DNA of 64,000 nucleotides, taken from contig NZ_FPKR01000002.1 in assembly GCF_900119825.1 (NCBI RefSeq), positions 124,001 to 188,000 on the forward strand, read 5' to 3'. The stretch's first letter is position 1; each line of letters begins with the position of its first letter. Positions 1 through 11,019 of this stretch are shown here, in pieces. The translations under genes were made by a program, and so were the position numbers. The stretch comes from Chitinimonas taiwanensis DSM 18899 (lineage in GTDB: Bacteria > Pseudomonadota > Gammaproteobacteria > Burkholderiales > Chitinimonadaceae). The notes beneath the pieces were generated by a model. The model saw only the letters and a list, made by a program, of their open reading frames with translations. It did no database searches and was not told the DNA's origin.

Positions 1-1
1 G

Positions 2-982
2 CTGGCCTATGCCAAGCTCGGCCTGTTCGATCAGCTGATCGCCTCGCCGCTGCCCGCCATGCCGGAATGGGACACGCTGCTGGAGGCCTACTTCCCGACC
101 AAGATGGTGGAGAAGTTCAAGAAGCAGCTGCCCAGCCATCCGCTGCGCAGTGAGATCGTGGCCACCGTACTGACCAATGAGTGCGTGAACCGCATGGGCA
201 TCAGCTTCGTGTTCCGCGTGGCCGAGGAAACCAATGCCAGCCCGGCCGCCATCGTGCATGCCTGGAGCCTTGCTTCGCGCCTGATGCAGGCCGACAAGCT
301 GTGGCTGGAACTGGAAGCACTCGACAACAAGGTGCCGACCAAGACCCAGTACGCGCTGATGCTGGAAGTGCGCAAACAGCTCGAGCGCGTGGCGCGTTGG
401 GTGCTGAATGTGCAGCTGACCGAGGCCGATGCCGACAAGCGCATCAAGCAGCTGACCGAGGAAATCCCGGCCCTCCTGCCCAAGCTCGACAAGTGGCTGT
501 CGGACAAGCCGGCCTTCATCAGCGAGCAGGCACGCCTGAAGGATGCCGGCGTGAAGAGCGAGTTGGCCGCCCGCGTGGTGAGCCTGGACGCGCTCCTGGC
601 CCTGCTGGACATCGCCCGCCTGGCGCGCGAAAGCAAGGCCGGGGTCGAAGAGGTGGCCCAGGTCTACTTCAAGCTGGAAAACGCCTTGCAGATCGACTGG
701 CTGCGCAGCGTGGTGGATGGCCTGCCACGCGACAACCGCTGGCAGACCCTGGCCCGCATGGCCTTCCGCGATGAGCTGTACCGCGAGCACGCCAGCCTGA
801 CCCAGCGCGTGCTGCAGCAGGATGGCAAGAACGCGGCCAAGCAGGTGGAGAACTGGCTGAAGACCCGCGCAGCCGCCATCGAGCATTGCAGCAAGATGTT
901 CGAGGAACTGCGCGTGGCCGTGCCGGACCTGGCCATGATCTCGGCCGCCATGCGCGAGATCCGCAGCCGCCTGGCAGCCTGA
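2..982 (+). CDS. gdhB: NAD-specific glutamate dehydrogenase, C-terminal part (5' truncated by window edge)
   Basis: This is the last 326 residues of a large (usually about 1600 aa) NAD-dependent glutamate dehydrogenase, which deaminates glutamate to 2-oxoglutarate in the cytoplasm. The reading frame is open from base 2. The visible segment starts with a LAYAKLGLFDQL stretch and continues with the helical C-terminal region typical of the family (TNECVNRMGISFVFR, then a long alpha-helical tail). The catalytic dehydrogenase core lies upstream of the window. A strong terminator follows 21 bases after the stop, so this is the end of its transcription unit. The family call is confident. The gene symbol follows common usage for the large enzyme. 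Confidence 0.9.
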   Translation: MAYAKLGLFDQLIASPLPAMPEWDTLLEAYFPTKMVEKFKKQLPSHPLRSEIVATVLTNECVNRMGISFVFRVAEETNASPAAIVHAWSLASRLMQADKLWLELEALDNKVPTKTQYALMLEVRKQLERVARWVLNVQLTEADADKRIKQLTEEIPALLPKLDKWLSDKPAFISEQARLKDAGVKSELAARVVSLDALLALLDIARLARESKAGVEEVAQVYFKLENALQIDWLRSVVDGLPRDNRWQTLARMAFRDELYREHASLTQRVLQQDGKNAAKQVENWLKTRAAAIEHCSKMFEELRVAVPDLAMISAAMREIRSRLAA

Positions 983-1002
983 TCGCCCTGATGTAAGCCT
1001 TA

Positions 1003-1031
1003 AGCCACCCTCCTGCGAGGGTGGCTTTTTT
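1003..1031 (+). terminator. Rho-independent terminator after NAD-GDH
   Basis: A perfect 10-bp stem (AGCCACCCTC / GAGGGTGGCT) with a CTGC loop is followed directly by a run of six Ts. It sits 21 bases downstream of the glutamate dehydrogenase stop. Confidence 0.93.
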
Positions 1032-1170
1032 CTTGCTGGAGACATGCCGGCGCGCCATGGCGGCAAACATGGCAAGGGCCGCGCCAGTCAAGGCTGTTAA
1101 ACTGACGCGCCGCTGACACCTTGTCGCGCACGCCTGCTCACGCCGCTGCCTGAAACTAGATACGTAACGC

Positions 1171-4100
1171 ATGCCACAAGCCACCCGCTCTTACCTGCTG
1201 CGCATCCTGCTGATCACAGCCGTGTACTGGCTCGCCGCCCAGCTCGGCTTTGCCTTCCTGGGCCAGGGCTATCTGACGCCGGTCTGGCCGCCGGCCGCCG
1301 TCGCCTGCGCGGCCGCGCTGCTGTATGGGCCGCAAAGCCTGATCGGCGTGGCGCTGTATATCTTTCACGACTATGTGGCGGTCGATTACCAGAACAGCGC
1401 GCGCTACGCCTGGGGGCTGATTGAACCCCTGAGCATGCTGCTCTCGGCCAGCGCGGTTAGCTGGCTGGCCCGCCGCCAGCGCTTCGACCTGAGCCTGAGC
1501 AGCGTACGCGCCAATGTATGGCTGATGCTGCTGGCGCTGTTGTATGCAGCCCTGAATGCGGGTGCCGCCACGCTTGGCTACTGCGGCTGGGCCAAGCTAC
1601 TGATCTGCGCCCAGCAGGGCTGGCTCGTGCACTGGTTCCAGGCTGCGCTCGGCGATCTATTCGGCGGGCTGATCTGCCTGCCCGCCCTGCTGTCCTGGGG
1701 TTTGCGCCTCGATGTGCGTGCGCGCAGCCAGCTGGCCGACCCAGCCAGCTACCGGCCGATTCCACTGCGCATGAGCCGCGCGGAAGTCCTCTTCGTGCTG
1801 GCCGCCCTCAGCTGCGCCGCACTGGCCTGGTGGCTGACCCGCTTCGCCCCGATGCCGGTGCAGCTGATCGGTTTCCTGGCCCTGCCGCTGCTGGTGTGGG
1901 CGGCGATGCGCTTCCCGCCGCTATTTGTGCATTCGGCCATCCTGGTCACCGGCCTGGTCACGATTGCCTTGCAACTGACCGGCCAGCCGCAGGCGCCGGT
2001 CGATACGCTCACCCATCTGGCCTCGCTCGGCCTGTTTCTGCTGGCGCTGTCCACACTTACCCTGCTGGTCAGCGTGGTCGTGCAGCAGCAGCGCGAGCTA
2101 GCCGCCAGCCTCGCGCAGCGCAGTGAGCAGGCACGCATCGAAACCCTGCTGGCCGCCGCGCCGGAAGCCATCATCAGCCTGGATAGCCAAGGCCTGGTCA
2201 CCTACTGGAACCCGGCTGCCGAGGCCATGCTGGGCTGGTCACGCGCGCAGGCGCTCGGCAAGCATGTCTACCACTTCCTGCCGCAACAGGCGCTCGGCAA
2301 TACCGACCGCGGCGGCCTGGCGCGCTTCTTCGAAGCGGGGCTGAGTGCCCTGCGTGGCCAGGTGATCGAGGTCGATGCCTGGCATGCGCAAGGCCATGCC
2401 GTGCCGGTGGAGCTGGCCCTGACCAGCTATCAGCAGGGGCGCGACTGGCATGCAACCGCCTTTGTGCGCGATATCACCGAGCGGCGTCAGAACGAGGCCG
2501 CGCTGGCTGCGGCCGAGGGGCGCGCGCGCGAGCTGACCGACAAGCTGCCGCTGGCTGTCTTCCAGCTACAGGTGGATGAGGCGCAGCCACGCATCATCTT
2601 TGCCAATGCCCAATGGCAGGAATTCGGCCGCACGCCGGAAGACATCGTGCGCGATGTAAATGAGGCGCTGAGCCTGATCGTGGAACGCGACCTACCCTGC
2701 GTGCGCGAATCGATCAGTGCGGCGCTGGCCGCGCGCCAGCCTTGGGAGCAGGCCTTCCGCATCCGCCGCAGCGATGGCGAGCTGCGCTGGGTGTGGGGCG
2801 AAGCACGCCCAAGCATGACGCGCGAGGGCAAGCTGATCTGGAACGGCTATTGGCAGGACATTACCGAAAGCCAGGAGGCGAGCGCTGAGCTGGCCAGTGC
2901 GCGCGATCAGGCCCAGGATTCGCGCCGCCGGCTCATCGATCTGTCCGACGCCCTACCGCTGGCCATCTTCCAGCTGCGCCTGGAGCCGGATGGCCGCCTG
3001 CACTACCACTTCGCCAGCGCCAAGGCGCAGGAGATCATCGGCGTCGACTACCGCGAGCTGCAGCGTGACCCGGCTTCGCGCTGGCGCTTTGTGCAGCCCG
3101 AAGACCGTATTGCCGGCCAGGCCATCCTGCGCCGCGCCATCACCGACAAAACCGGTACCGATTTTGAAAGCCGCGTGCAGCTGAATGGCAAGCTGCTCTG
3201 GGTGCATACGCGCGCCAGCTGCAGTAAGCAGGATGACGGCGCCTGGGTCTGGAATGGGTTCTGGATGGATGTGACCGAGTCGCACCAGCAGGCACTGGCC
3301 CTGCGCGCCGCCAAGGACGAGGCCGAGAACGCCACCCAGGCCAAGTCGATGTTCCTGGCCAATATGAGCCACGAGATCCGCACACCGATGAATGCCATCA
3401 TCGGCATGGCCCATCTGGCGCTGAAGACCGCGCTGTCGCCCAAGCAGCGCGACTATGTGCACAAGATCCACACCGCCGGCGTGTCCTTGCTCGGCGTAAT
3501 CAACGACATCCTCGATTTCTCCAAGATCGAAGCCGGCCGGCTCGATGTGGAATCGATCGATTTCGATCTCGATGAGGTGCTGGCCAATGTGGCCGCGGTG
3601 ACCAGCACGCGCGCCGAGGAAAAAGGCCTCGAATACGTGTTCGATGTGCCGGCCGAGGTGCCGCGCCGCCTGCGCGGCGACCCGCTGCGCCTTGGGCAGA
3701 TCCTGATCAATCTGATCAATAACGCGGTCAAGTTCACCGAGAACGGCATGGTGCGGCTGAGTGCGCGCCTGGAAGATGCGCCGAGCGGCCAGATCGGCAT
3801 CGGTTTTTGCATCAGCGATACCGGCATCGGCATGAGCGAGGAGCAGGCGGCCAATCTGTTCCAGGCCTTCCAGCAGGCCGATGGCTCCACTACGCGCCGC
3901 TTTGGCGGCACCGGCCTCGGTCTGAGCATCTCGCGCCGCCTGGTGGAGATGATGGGCGGCCAGATCAGCGTGGAGAGCCGCGAGGGCGAGGGCTCGGCCT
4001 TCCGCTTCGGCGTGCGCTTCGCGCCGGCGGGCGAGCGCATTAAGCTCGAACGCGTGCTGCCCTCGGCGCTGAACAATATGCGCGTGCTGGTGGTGGACGA

Positions 4101-5511
4101 TAACGACACCGCGCGCGAGGTGCTGGTCGATGCGCTGGGCGAGTTGCCTTTCCGCGTTGATGCGGTCGACTCGGGCGCCGCCGCGCTGGCCGCCATCCGC
4201 ACGGCCGACCGCAGCGACCCCTTCCGCGTGGTGCTGACCGACTGGCAGATGCGCGGCCTGGACGGCATCGAACTGACCCGTCAGGTCAAGAACGACCGCG
4301 GCCTGGAACAGGCGCCGGTCATGGTCCTTGTCACCGCCTTCGGGCGCGAAGAAGTCCGCCATCGGGCCGAACAGGCCGCCATCGATGGCTTCCTGCTCAA
4401 ACCGGTCAACCGCTCCAGCCTGGTCGATACGCTGGTCACCCTGGTCGGCAGCAAAGAGAACGATATGCCCCTGCCCCAAGCGCCCCAAGCCGAAGCCGCC
4501 CTGAGCGGCGCCCGTGTCCTGATCGTGGAGGACAATGAGGTCAATCAACAGATCGCCGCCGAACTGCTGCAGGGCATAGGCCTGAGCGTGGAAGTGGCCG
4601 AAAACGGCCGCCAGGCGCTGGAACGGCTGCAGGCGCTACCCGCCGACCATTTCGCCCTGGTGTTCATGGACTTGCAGATGCCGGTGATGGACGGCCACGA
4701 AGCGACGCTGGCGATACGCGCCGATGCGCGCTTTGCCGCCCTGCCCATCGTGGCGATGACTGCCCACGCGATGGTGGAGGAGCGCGAGCGCTGTCTGCGT
4801 GAGGGCATGCAGGACCATGTGAGCAAGCCGATCGAACCCGAGGCGCTGTACGCGTGTGCGCGGCGCTGGATAGGCAAGCAGAACGGGCCGGCTGCAGCGC
4901 CCGATCCGAGCACCGGCCTGCCGCAACTGGCTGGCCTCGATGCGCAGGACGGACTGCGCCGCGTGGCCGGCAATCTAGGCCTGTATCGCAAGCTGCTCGG
5001 CCAGTTCAGCAGCCGCTTTGTCGATAGCGCCACGCAGATCCGCGAGCGCCTGCTCAGCGACCGCCCGGCGGCCGAGCGCGAGGCGCATTCGCTGAAAGGC
5101 GTGGCGGCCAATCTGGGCGCCACCGAGCTGCAGGCGCAGGCCGATGCACTGGAAGCACGCATTGCCGCAGGCGCCGAGCCGAGCGCACTGGACGAGGCCC
5201 TGCAACAGCTCGAGCAGACGCTGCACGCACTCTGCAGCGGGCTGAATGCCCAGCTGGCGACGCCGGCCGCCGCCGCGCCTAGCCTGAGCGAGCTGGTCGG
5301 CCAGCTCAATGCCCAGCTGCATGCGCATGACCTGGCCGCACAAGCCTGGGTGCTGCGCCATGGCGGCCAGTTGCGCCAGGGCCTGGGGCACTCCTTCGCA
5401 GCCGTCGAACAGGCGGTGGCCGAGCAGGACTTCGCCGCCGCCCAGGCACTGCTGGGTGTGTTGGCTGGGCGCGCTGGCCTAGGCGCCACCATCAGCGGGT
5501 TGCCGGCATGA
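1171..5511 (+). CDS. MASE1-PAS3-HisKA-HATPase-REC2-HPt hybrid histidine kinase
   Basis: This is a 1446-residue membrane sensor of a multistep phosphorelay. Residues 1 to about 300 are multi-helical and MASE1-like (PVWPPAAVA near the start, about eight membrane segments). Three PAS domains follow, at roughly 320-440, 450-575 and 590-710. The HisKA dimerisation helix has the phospho-acceptor H734 in an [10 protein letters not shown]-box. The HATPase domain follows, with N, G1 (DTGIGM) and G2 (GGTGLGLS) boxes at about 845-920. Two receiver domains have phospho-acceptor aspartates D1024 and D1167, and the C-terminal HPt domain has H1306 in HSLKG. All phosphotransfer residues are present. The stop overlaps the start of the next kinase by four bases, so the two are co-translated. 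No output domain is present in the protein and the signal is unknown. Confidence 0.93.
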   Translation: MPQATRSYLLRILLITAVYWLAAQLGFAFLGQGYLTPVWPPAAVACAAALLYGPQSLIGVALYIFHDYVAVDYQNSARYAWGLIEPLSMLLSASAVSWLARRQRFDLSLSSVRANVWLMLLALLYAALNAGAATLGYCGWAKLLICAQQGWLVHWFQAALGDLFGGLICLPALLSWGLRLDVRARSQLADPASYRPIPLRMSRAEVLFVLAALSCAALAWWLTRFAPMPVQLIGFLALPLLVWAAMRFPPLFVHSAILVTGLVTIALQLTGQPQAPVDTLTHLASLGLFLLALSTLTLLVSVVVQQQRELAASLAQRSEQARIETLLAAAPEAIISLDSQGLVTYWNPAAEAMLGWSRAQALGKHVYHFLPQQALGNTDRGGLARFFEAGLSALRGQVIEVDAWHAQGHAVPVELALTSYQQGRDWHATAFVRDITERRQNEAALAAAEGRARELTDKLPLAVFQLQVDEAQPRIIFANAQWQEFGRTPEDIVRDVNEALSLIVERDLPCVRESISAALAARQPWEQAFRIRRSDGELRWVWGEARPSMTREGKLIWNGYWQDITESQEASAELASARDQAQDSRRRLIDLSDALPLAIFQLRLEPDGRLHYHFASAKAQEIIGVDYRELQRDPASRWRFVQPEDRIAGQAILRRAITDKTGTDFESRVQLNGKLLWVHTRASCSKQDDGAWVWNGFWMDVTESHQQALALRAAKDEAENATQAKSMFLANMSHEIRTPMNAIIGMAHLALKTALSPKQRDYVHKIHTAGVSLLGVINDILDFSKIEAGRLDVESIDFDLDEVLANVAAVTSTRAEEKGLEYVFDVPAEVPRRLRGDPLRLGQILINLINNAVKFTENGMVRLSARLEDAPSGQIGIGFCISDTGIGMSEEQAANLFQAFQQADGSTTRRFGGTGLGLSISRRLVEMMGGQISVESREGEGSAFRFGVRFAPAGERIKLERVLPSALNNMRVLVVDDNDTAREVLVDALGELPFRVDAVDSGAAALAAIRTADRSDPFRVVLTDWQMRGLDGIELTRQVKNDRGLEQAPVMVLVTAFGREEVRHRAEQAAIDGFLLKPVNRSSLVDTLVTLVGSKENDMPLPQAPQAEAALSGARVLIVEDNEVNQQIAAELLQGIGLSVEVAENGRQALERLQALPADHFALVFMDLQMPVMDGHEATLAIRADARFAALPIVAMTAHAMVEERERCLREGMQDHVSKPIEPEALYACARRWIGKQNGPAAAPDPSTGLPQLAGLDAQDGLRRVAGNLGLYRKLLGQFSSRFVDSATQIRERLLSDRPAAEREAHSLKGVAANLGATELQAQADALEARIAAGAEPSALDEALQQLEQTLHALCSGLNAQLATPAAAAPSLSELVGQLNAQLHAHDLAAQAWVLRHGGQLRQGLGHSFAAVEQAVAEQDFAAAQALLGVLAGRAGLGATISGLPA

Positions 5512-8201
5512 TCAGCCACGCCTTCAGCAAACCCGCCTGGCATGCCGAGCTGGAACGCGCGCTGGGCGTGATGCGCGACCAGCCCGAGCAGGGACGTGAA
5601 ATCGCCCGCGCGCTGTGCGCGCTGCCGGGGGAGGAAGCGCCGCTGTATGGCGAGCTGATCGCTGCGCTATGTGATTACTTCGACGACCGCAATACGCATA
5701 CCGAGGCGCGCTTTATCTCACTCGACCAGCGTTTTTCGGCGCTAGGCCTGCGCGATGGCGTACTGCTCAGCCGCTTTGGCCTGCTGGCCGTCTACCGCGT
5801 GATCGGGCGCATCGCCGAAGCCTATGCGTTCGCCCAGCAACAGGTGCTGCCCATCTTGCCGCGCCAGGCCGATCTGGGCAGCGTGCTGGCGCTCAACACC
5901 ATGGGCATCATCGCCCAGGAATATGGACTGACCGACGAGGCGATCCGCCATTTCTATGCGGCGCTGGAGGCCGCCAAGGCACTCGATCTGCGCGCACGCG
6001 TGGCTCAGATCAGCTGCAATATCGGCGAGCTGTTCTATATCTGCGGCAATCTGGACGACGGCGAAGCCATGCTATTGCAGGCGCGCAGCCTGGCCCAGCA
6101 GTGCGAGGAAAGCTGGTTGCTACCCTTTACCAGCTTCATCCTCGCCCTGTGCAAGCTGTCGCGCGACGATGCGGACGCCGCCCATGCGCTGATTGCCGAC
6201 TTCATCCAAACCGAGCAACCGTTCCAACAGACCACGCCATCCAACCGCGGCTTCTTCCTGGCCGTGGCCGCCTACACCCTGGCCCAGCGCGGCGAGCTGG
6301 CCCGTGCCGAGGCCTTCTGCCGCCAGGCGCTGGACGAGGCCGACAGCTACGAAGAAAAGCACCTGCGCCCCTATGTATGGTGGGCCTGCGGCCATCTGTG
6401 CCGGCGGCGCGGCCAGCTGGCCGAGGCGGTCGAGAAGCTGAACCGCGCGATCGACGAGACCGGCGATATCGGCTACACCTTCATGCCGATGCGCGCCTGC
6501 CGCGAGCTGGCCGATATCCATGCCGCCCAGGGCGACTGGCAGGCCGCACTGCGCGACCATCAGCGCTATCACGCGCTGTACGAGCGTGCGCAAAGCCAGG
6601 CCACCCGCACCAAGCTGCAGGTGTTCAATATGCAGAGCGAGCTGCGCGAGGCTGAAACCGCACGTCGGCATGCCGAGGAAGCCACGCGCGCTAAATCGAT
6701 GTTCCTGGCCAATATGAGCCATGAAATCCGCACCCCGATGAATGCCATCATCGGCATGGCCCATCTGGCGCTGAAGACGCCGCTCAACCCCAAGCAGCGC
6801 GACTACATCGACAAGATCCACACCGCCGGCCTGTCCCTGCTCGGCATCATCAACGACATCCTCGACTTCTCGAAGATCGAGGCCGGGCGCATGGATGTGG
6901 AGTCGGTGGATTTCGACCTCGATGAGGTACTGGGCAATGTGCATGCGGTGACCAGCGCGCGAGCGCAGGAAAAGGGCCTCGACTACCGCTTCGAGATCCC
7001 CGCCGCGCTGCCGCGTCAGCTGAAGGGCGACCCGCTGCGACTCGGGCAGGTGCTGATCAATCTGCTCAATAACGCGATCAAGTTCACCGCGACAGGGCAG
7101 GTCGTGCTCAGCGCTAGCATGGAGCGCCAGGACGAGCGCGGCATCCGCCTCGCATTCCGCGTGCGGGATACCGGCATCGGCATGAGCGAGGACGAAGCTG
7201 CCAAGCTGTTCCAGGCCTTTACCCAGGCCGATGGCTCGACCACGCGCAAGTTCGGTGGCACCGGTCTCGGGCTAAGCATCTCGCGCCGGCTGGTGGAAAT
7301 GATGGGCGGCCGCATCGGCGTGGAGAGCGAACTCGGCCGCGGCTCGCTCTTCCAGTTCAATGTGCTGCTGCAAGCCGGCCAGCCCGCGCCGCAGCGCGCG
7401 GCGCGCAATACGCTGACCGCCCTGCCCCGATTCGATGGCGTGCGCGTGCTGCTGGTCGAGGACAATGAGATCAACCAGCAGATCGCCATGGAGCTATTGC
7501 AGGCGGCCGGGGTGAAGGTGGACCTGGCCAGCAATGGCCGTGAGGCGCTGGATGCGCTGCTCAGCAGCACGGCGCCCCGCTATGCGCTGGTGCTGCTCGA
7601 TGTACAGATGCCCATCATGGACGGCTATGCGGCCATCCGCGCGATTCGCGCCGAACCATCGCTGGCCCAGCTGCCGGTGGTGGCGATGACCGCCCATGCG
7701 CTGCTGGAGGAAAAGCAGCGCTGTCTCGATTCGGGCATGAATGATCATCTGGCCAAGCCGATCACCCCGCAGGCACTGTTCGATACCGTCGCGCGCTGGG
7801 TGCATGCCGCGCCGGTGGTGCCCTCGGCCACACCGGCGCCGGCGGACAGCCCGCTGCCCGAGATCGCCGGCCTGAATGTGGCCAGTGGCCTAGCGCGCAC
7901 CTTGGGCGATAAGGCACTCTACCTCGATCTGCTGCAGCGCTTCAGCGCCGAACAGCGCGGTGTCGTCGCACGTATCCGCGCCGCCCTGCCGGCCGACGGC
8001 GTGCTGGCCAGCCGCCTCGCCCACACCCTGAAGGGCCTCGCCGGGCTGATCGGCGCCAGCGAGGTGCAGGGCCTGGCTGCCGAACTGGAAAAGCAGCTGA
8101 GCATGACCGGCAGCCCGGCCGACGCCGGCCTGCTCGACCGGCTCGAGCAGGTCCTGGACGGTCTGTTGGCCGAACTGGATGCACTGCCCAAGGCCGCTTG
8201 A
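5508..8201 (+). CDS. Soluble TPR-like hybrid histidine kinase (HisKA-HATPase-REC-HPt)
   Basis: This 897-residue cytoplasmic hybrid kinase has residues 1-370 made of helical TPR-like repeats (for example [20 protein letters not shown] and later copies). A short coiled coil follows, then HisKA with H405 in SHEIRTPMN, HATPase with DTGIGM and GGTGLGLS boxes, one receiver domain (D698), and an HPt domain (H839 in HTLKG). No membrane segments or signal peptide are visible. The HisKA/HATPase half is very similar to the upstream kinase, which points to tandem duplication followed by replacement of the sensory half. It starts at the ATG inside ATGA, overlapping the upstream stop. It may form a mixed phosphorelay with its neighbour, but no response regulator with an output domain is nearby. 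Confidence 0.92.
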   Translation: MISHAFSKPAWHAELERALGVMRDQPEQGREIARALCALPGEEAPLYGELIAALCDYFDDRNTHTEARFISLDQRFSALGLRDGVLLSRFGLLAVYRVIGRIAEAYAFAQQQVLPILPRQADLGSVLALNTMGIIAQEYGLTDEAIRHFYAALEAAKALDLRARVAQISCNIGELFYICGNLDDGEAMLLQARSLAQQCEESWLLPFTSFILALCKLSRDDADAAHALIADFIQTEQPFQQTTPSNRGFFLAVAAYTLAQRGELARAEAFCRQALDEADSYEEKHLRPYVWWACGHLCRRRGQLAEAVEKLNRAIDETGDIGYTFMPMRACRELADIHAAQGDWQAALRDHQRYHALYERAQSQATRTKLQVFNMQSELREAETARRHAEEATRAKSMFLANMSHEIRTPMNAIIGMAHLALKTPLNPKQRDYIDKIHTAGLSLLGIINDILDFSKIEAGRMDVESVDFDLDEVLGNVHAVTSARAQEKGLDYRFEIPAALPRQLKGDPLRLGQVLINLLNNAIKFTATGQVVLSASMERQDERGIRLAFRVRDTGIGMSEDEAAKLFQAFTQADGSTTRKFGGTGLGLSISRRLVEMMGGRIGVESELGRGSLFQFNVLLQAGQPAPQRAARNTLTALPRFDGVRVLLVEDNEINQQIAMELLQAAGVKVDLASNGREALDALLSSTAPRYALVLLDVQMPIMDGYAAIRAIRAEPSLAQLPVVAMTAHALLEEKQRCLDSGMNDHLAKPITPQALFDTVARWVHAAPVVPSATPAPADSPLPEIAGLNVASGLARTLGDKALYLDLLQRFSAEQRGVVARIRAALPADGVLASRLAHTLKGLAGLIGASEVQGLAAELEKQLSMTGSPADAGLLDRLEQVLDGLLAELDALPKAA

Positions 8202-8279
8202 AGCGGCTTCAGCAGCGCGCGCCCGTCAAAGCAAGCGCATTTCCGCGTAATGGGCCGCAACCCAAGCGCCGCGCTCCGG

Positions 8280-8285
8280 TATAAT
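8280..8285 (+). promoter_or_regulatory. Candidate -10 box (TATAAT) for prfB
   Basis: A perfect TATAAT lies 35 bases before the prfB ATG, in the gap after the kinase operon. No good -35 hexamer is visible at 17 bases spacing, so the assignment rests on the -10 box and its position. Confidence 0.5.
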
Positions 8286-8319
8286 TCGCGGTTTCCTAAA
8301 GATTTCAGCAGACGCCGCC

Positions 8320-9424
8320 ATGGAAGCCGAACGCCTCAACGCCATTGAAAACGCCCTCGCCGATCTCGCCAGCCGTGGCGATGAACTGCGGAGGTATCTT
8401 TGACTACCCTGGCAAGAAAGACCGCCTGGAAGAAGTAAGCCGTCTCTCGGAAGACCCGAGCATCTGGAATGACCAGAAGCGCGCGCAGGATATCGGCCGT
8501 GAGCGCAAGGCGCTCGAGGACGTGGTACTGGTGCTCGACCAGATTGCCAGCGGCGTAGCCGATGGCCGCGATTTGTTCGATATGGCCAAGGGCGAAGCGG
8601 ACTGGGACACCATGGAATCCATCGAGGCCGATGTGGCCGAGCTGGAAAAGAAGGTGGCCGAACTCGAATTCCGCCGTATGTTCAGCAATCCGATGGACCC
8701 GAATGCCTGCTTCATCGACATCCAGTCGGGCGCTGGTGGCACCGAGGCGCAGGATTGGGCCGGCATGCTGATGCGCATGTATATGCGCTACGGCGAACGC
8801 AAGGGCTTCAAGGTCGAGCTACTGGAAGAATCGGAAGGCGAAGTGGCCGGTATCTCCAGCTGCACGATCAAGCTGACCGGCGACTACGCCTACGGCTTTA
8901 TGCGCACTGAAACCGGTGTGCACCGTCTGGTACGCGTGTCGCCGTTCGATTCGAACGCGCGCCGCCACACCTCGTTCAGCTCGGTCTTCGTCTACCCCGA
9001 GGTCGACGACAGCATCGAGATCGAGATCAATCCGGCCGATCTGCGTATCGACACCTACCGCGCCTCGGGCGCCGGTGGTCAGCACATCAACAAGACCGAC
9101 TCGGCCGTGCGGATTACCCACGTACCGACCAATATCGTCGTGCAGTGCCAGAACGACCGCTCACAACACCGCAATAAGGACGAAGCCATGCAGATGCTGC
9201 GCGCCAAGCTGTACGAGGCCGAGCTTCGCAAGCGCATGGAAGCCCAGCAGGCGCTGGAAGCCGGCAAGTCCGATATCGGCTGGGGCCACCAGATCCGCTC
9301 CTATGTGTTCGACCAGAGCCGCGTAAAGGACCTGCGCACCAGCGTGGAAGTGGGCAACGTCAAGGGCGTGATGGATGGCGATCTCGATATCTTTATCGAA
9401 GCCAGCCTCAAGCAAGGCGTCTAA
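8320..9424 (+). CDS. prfB: Peptide chain release factor 2, with programmed +1 frameshift
   Basis: RF2 recognises UGA and UAA stop codons and triggers peptide release. The gene is read in two frames, 8320-8400 and then 8402-9424, giving 367 residues. The first 27 codons, starting at the ATG at 8320 ([13 protein letters not shown]), end at an in-frame TGA at 8401. A +1 shift at CTT-TGA-C continues into [11 protein letters not shown]. The downstream part carries the SPF tripeptide ([13 protein letters not shown]), which recognises the stop codon, and the catalytic GGQ loop ([14 protein letters not shown]). Naive gene calling would give a false N-terminus starting near 8345. lysS follows 40 bases downstream, the conserved prfB-lysS order. 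Confidence 0.97.
8389..8404 (+). promoter_or_regulatory. RF2 programmed frameshift site
   Basis: The sequence CGGAGGTATCTTTGAC contains an internal Shine-Dalgarno-like GGAGG at 8390-8394, three bases before the slippery CTT (8398-8400) and the in-frame TGA (8401-8403) followed by C. This is the classic autoregulatory RF2 signal: when RF2 is scarce, the ribosome slips +1 instead of terminating. Confidence 0.96.
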
Positions 9425-9464
9425 GCTTCAGCAGCAAATCAAATAGTTACCAATAGAAACCATC

Positions 9465-10970
9465 ATGGCCGACGATCAGAACCCCCTTACCCTCGACGAT
9501 AACCAGCTCATGGCAGAGCGCCGCGCCAAATTGGCCGAACTGCGCAAGCTGGGCCCCGCCTTCCCGAATGATTTCGAGCGCAAACACCTGGCGCAGGACC
9601 TGCACGCCAAGTACGACAGCGCCGAGAAGGAAACGCTGGAAGCCGAGGCCATCGAGGTGGCGGTAGCCGGCCGCATGATGCTCAAGCGCGTGATGGGCAA
9701 GGCAGCCTTCGCCACCCTGCAGGACGGTTCGGGCCGTATCCAGCTGTATATCGCGCTCGACAAGGTGGGCGAAGCTGCACTGGCCGCCTTCAAGCACTGG
9801 GACCTTGGCGATATCGTCGGTGCCGTCGGCACCTTGATGAAGACCAAGACTGGCGAGCTGAGCGTGCAAGCCACGCAAATTCGCCTCTTGGCCAAGTCGC
9901 TGCGCCCGCTGCCAGAGAAGTTCCATGGCATGACCGACCAGGAACAGAAGTACCGCCAGCGTTACCTCGACCTGATCACCAATGACCAGAGCCGCGATAC
10001 CTTCGTCAAGCGCAGCAAGATCGTGCAGAAGGTACGCGAGGTGATGGTGAGCGAGAGCTATCTGGAAGTGGAAACGCCGATGATGCACCCGATTCCGGGC
10101 GGCGCCGCGGCCAAGCCCTTCACCACCCACCACAATGCGCTCGATATGCCGCTCTACCTGCGCATTGCGCCCGAGCTGTATCTGAAGCGTCTGGTGGTCG
10201 GCGGTCTGGAGCGCGTGTTCGAGATCAACCGCAACTTCCGCAACGAGGGGATGAGCACACGCCACAACCCCGAGTTCACCATGATGGAGTTCTACGAGGC
10301 CTATTGCGATTACCGTCGCATGATGGACCTGACCGAGCAGGTGATCCGCGAGTGTTCGCGTGCCGTGAACGGCCATGCGGTGATCGAATATCAGGGCAAG
10401 GTCGTTGACCTGTCCAAGCCCTTCGAGCGTCTGACCGTGGTGCAGGCCATCCTCAAGTACAACCCCGAGTACAACGAGGCGCAGCTGAACGACCGCGTGT
10501 GGCTGAAGGCCGAGATCGAACGCCTGGGCGGCAAGAGCTTTGCCACCAGCGGCATCGCCGGCCTGCAGTTCAGCCTGTTCGAGGAAACCACCGAGACCAA
10601 GCTGTGGGACCCGACCTACATCATCGACTACCCGATCGAAATCTCGCCGCTGGCGCGCGGTTCGGACAGCCGCCCCGGCATTACCGAGCGCTTCGAGCTG
10701 TTCGTGGTTGGCCGCGAGCTGGCCAATGGCTTCTCGGAACTCAATGACCCGGAAGACCAGGCCGAGCGCTTCCTCGACCAGGTGCGCCAGAAGGATGCCG
10801 GCGACGACGAAGCCATGCATTACGACGCCGACTACATCAAGGCGCTCGAATACGGCATGCCGCCGGCCGGCGGTTGCGGCATCGGCATCGACCGTCTGGT
10901 CATGCTGCTGACCGATGCCCCGTCGATTCGCGATGTGATCCTGTTCCCGCAGATGCGCCGCGAAGACTAA
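9465..10970 (+). CDS. lysS: Lysyl-tRNA synthetase, class II
   Basis: The enzyme charges tRNA-Lys with lysine in the cytoplasm. At 501 residues it has normal length for bacterial class II LysRS. An N-terminal OB-fold anticodon-binding domain lies at about 60-170 ([18 protein letters not shown]), followed by the catalytic core. Motif 2 ([20 protein letters not shown]) lies near 255-275, and motif 3 ([11 protein letters not shown]) is close to the C-terminus. The ATG at 9465 opens the protein with [13 protein letters not shown]. It sits 40 bases after prfB and the two are probably co-transcribed. A hairpin terminator follows the stop. Confidence 0.97.
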   Translation: MADDQNPLTLDDNQLMAERRAKLAELRKLGPAFPNDFERKHLAQDLHAKYDSAEKETLEAEAIEVAVAGRMMLKRVMGKAAFATLQDGSGRIQLYIALDKVGEAALAAFKHWDLGDIVGAVGTLMKTKTGELSVQATQIRLLAKSLRPLPEKFHGMTDQEQKYRQRYLDLITNDQSRDTFVKRSKIVQKVREVMVSESYLEVETPMMHPIPGGAAAKPFTTHHNALDMPLYLRIAPELYLKRLVVGGLERVFEINRNFRNEGMSTRHNPEFTMMEFYEAYCDYRRMMDLTEQVIRECSRAVNGHAVIEYQGKVVDLSKPFERLTVVQAILKYNPEYNEAQLNDRVWLKAEIERLGGKSFATSGIAGLQFSLFEETTETKLWDPTYIIDYPIEISPLARGSDSRPGITERFELFVVGRELANGFSELNDPEDQAERFLDQVRQKDAGDDEAMHYDADYIKALEYGMPPAGGCGIGIDRLVMLLTDAPSIRDVILFPQMRRED

Positions 10971-10990
10971 ACCCGCAACACACCGATACT

Positions 10991-11013
10991 CGGGCACCGC
11001 AAGGTGCCCGTTT
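10991..11013 (+). terminator. Hairpin terminator after lysS
   Basis: An 8-bp perfect stem (CGGGCACC / GGTGCCCG) closed by a GCAA tetraloop is followed by TTT. The T-run is short. It ends only a few bases before the mnmC start, so it may also affect mnmC translation. Confidence 0.7.
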
Positions 11014-11019
11014 CGCTTG

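Noticed and set aside
2953-4548. A 531-codon minus-strand frame inside the first hybrid kinase
   Set aside because: It lies antisense to well-conserved HisKA/HATPase/REC coding sequence and its translation is His/Gln/Ala-rich shadow sequence with no motif.
9447-10997. A 516-codon minus-strand frame antisense to lysS
   Set aside because: The plus strand encodes intact lysyl-tRNA synthetase; the antisense is a GC-rich shadow.
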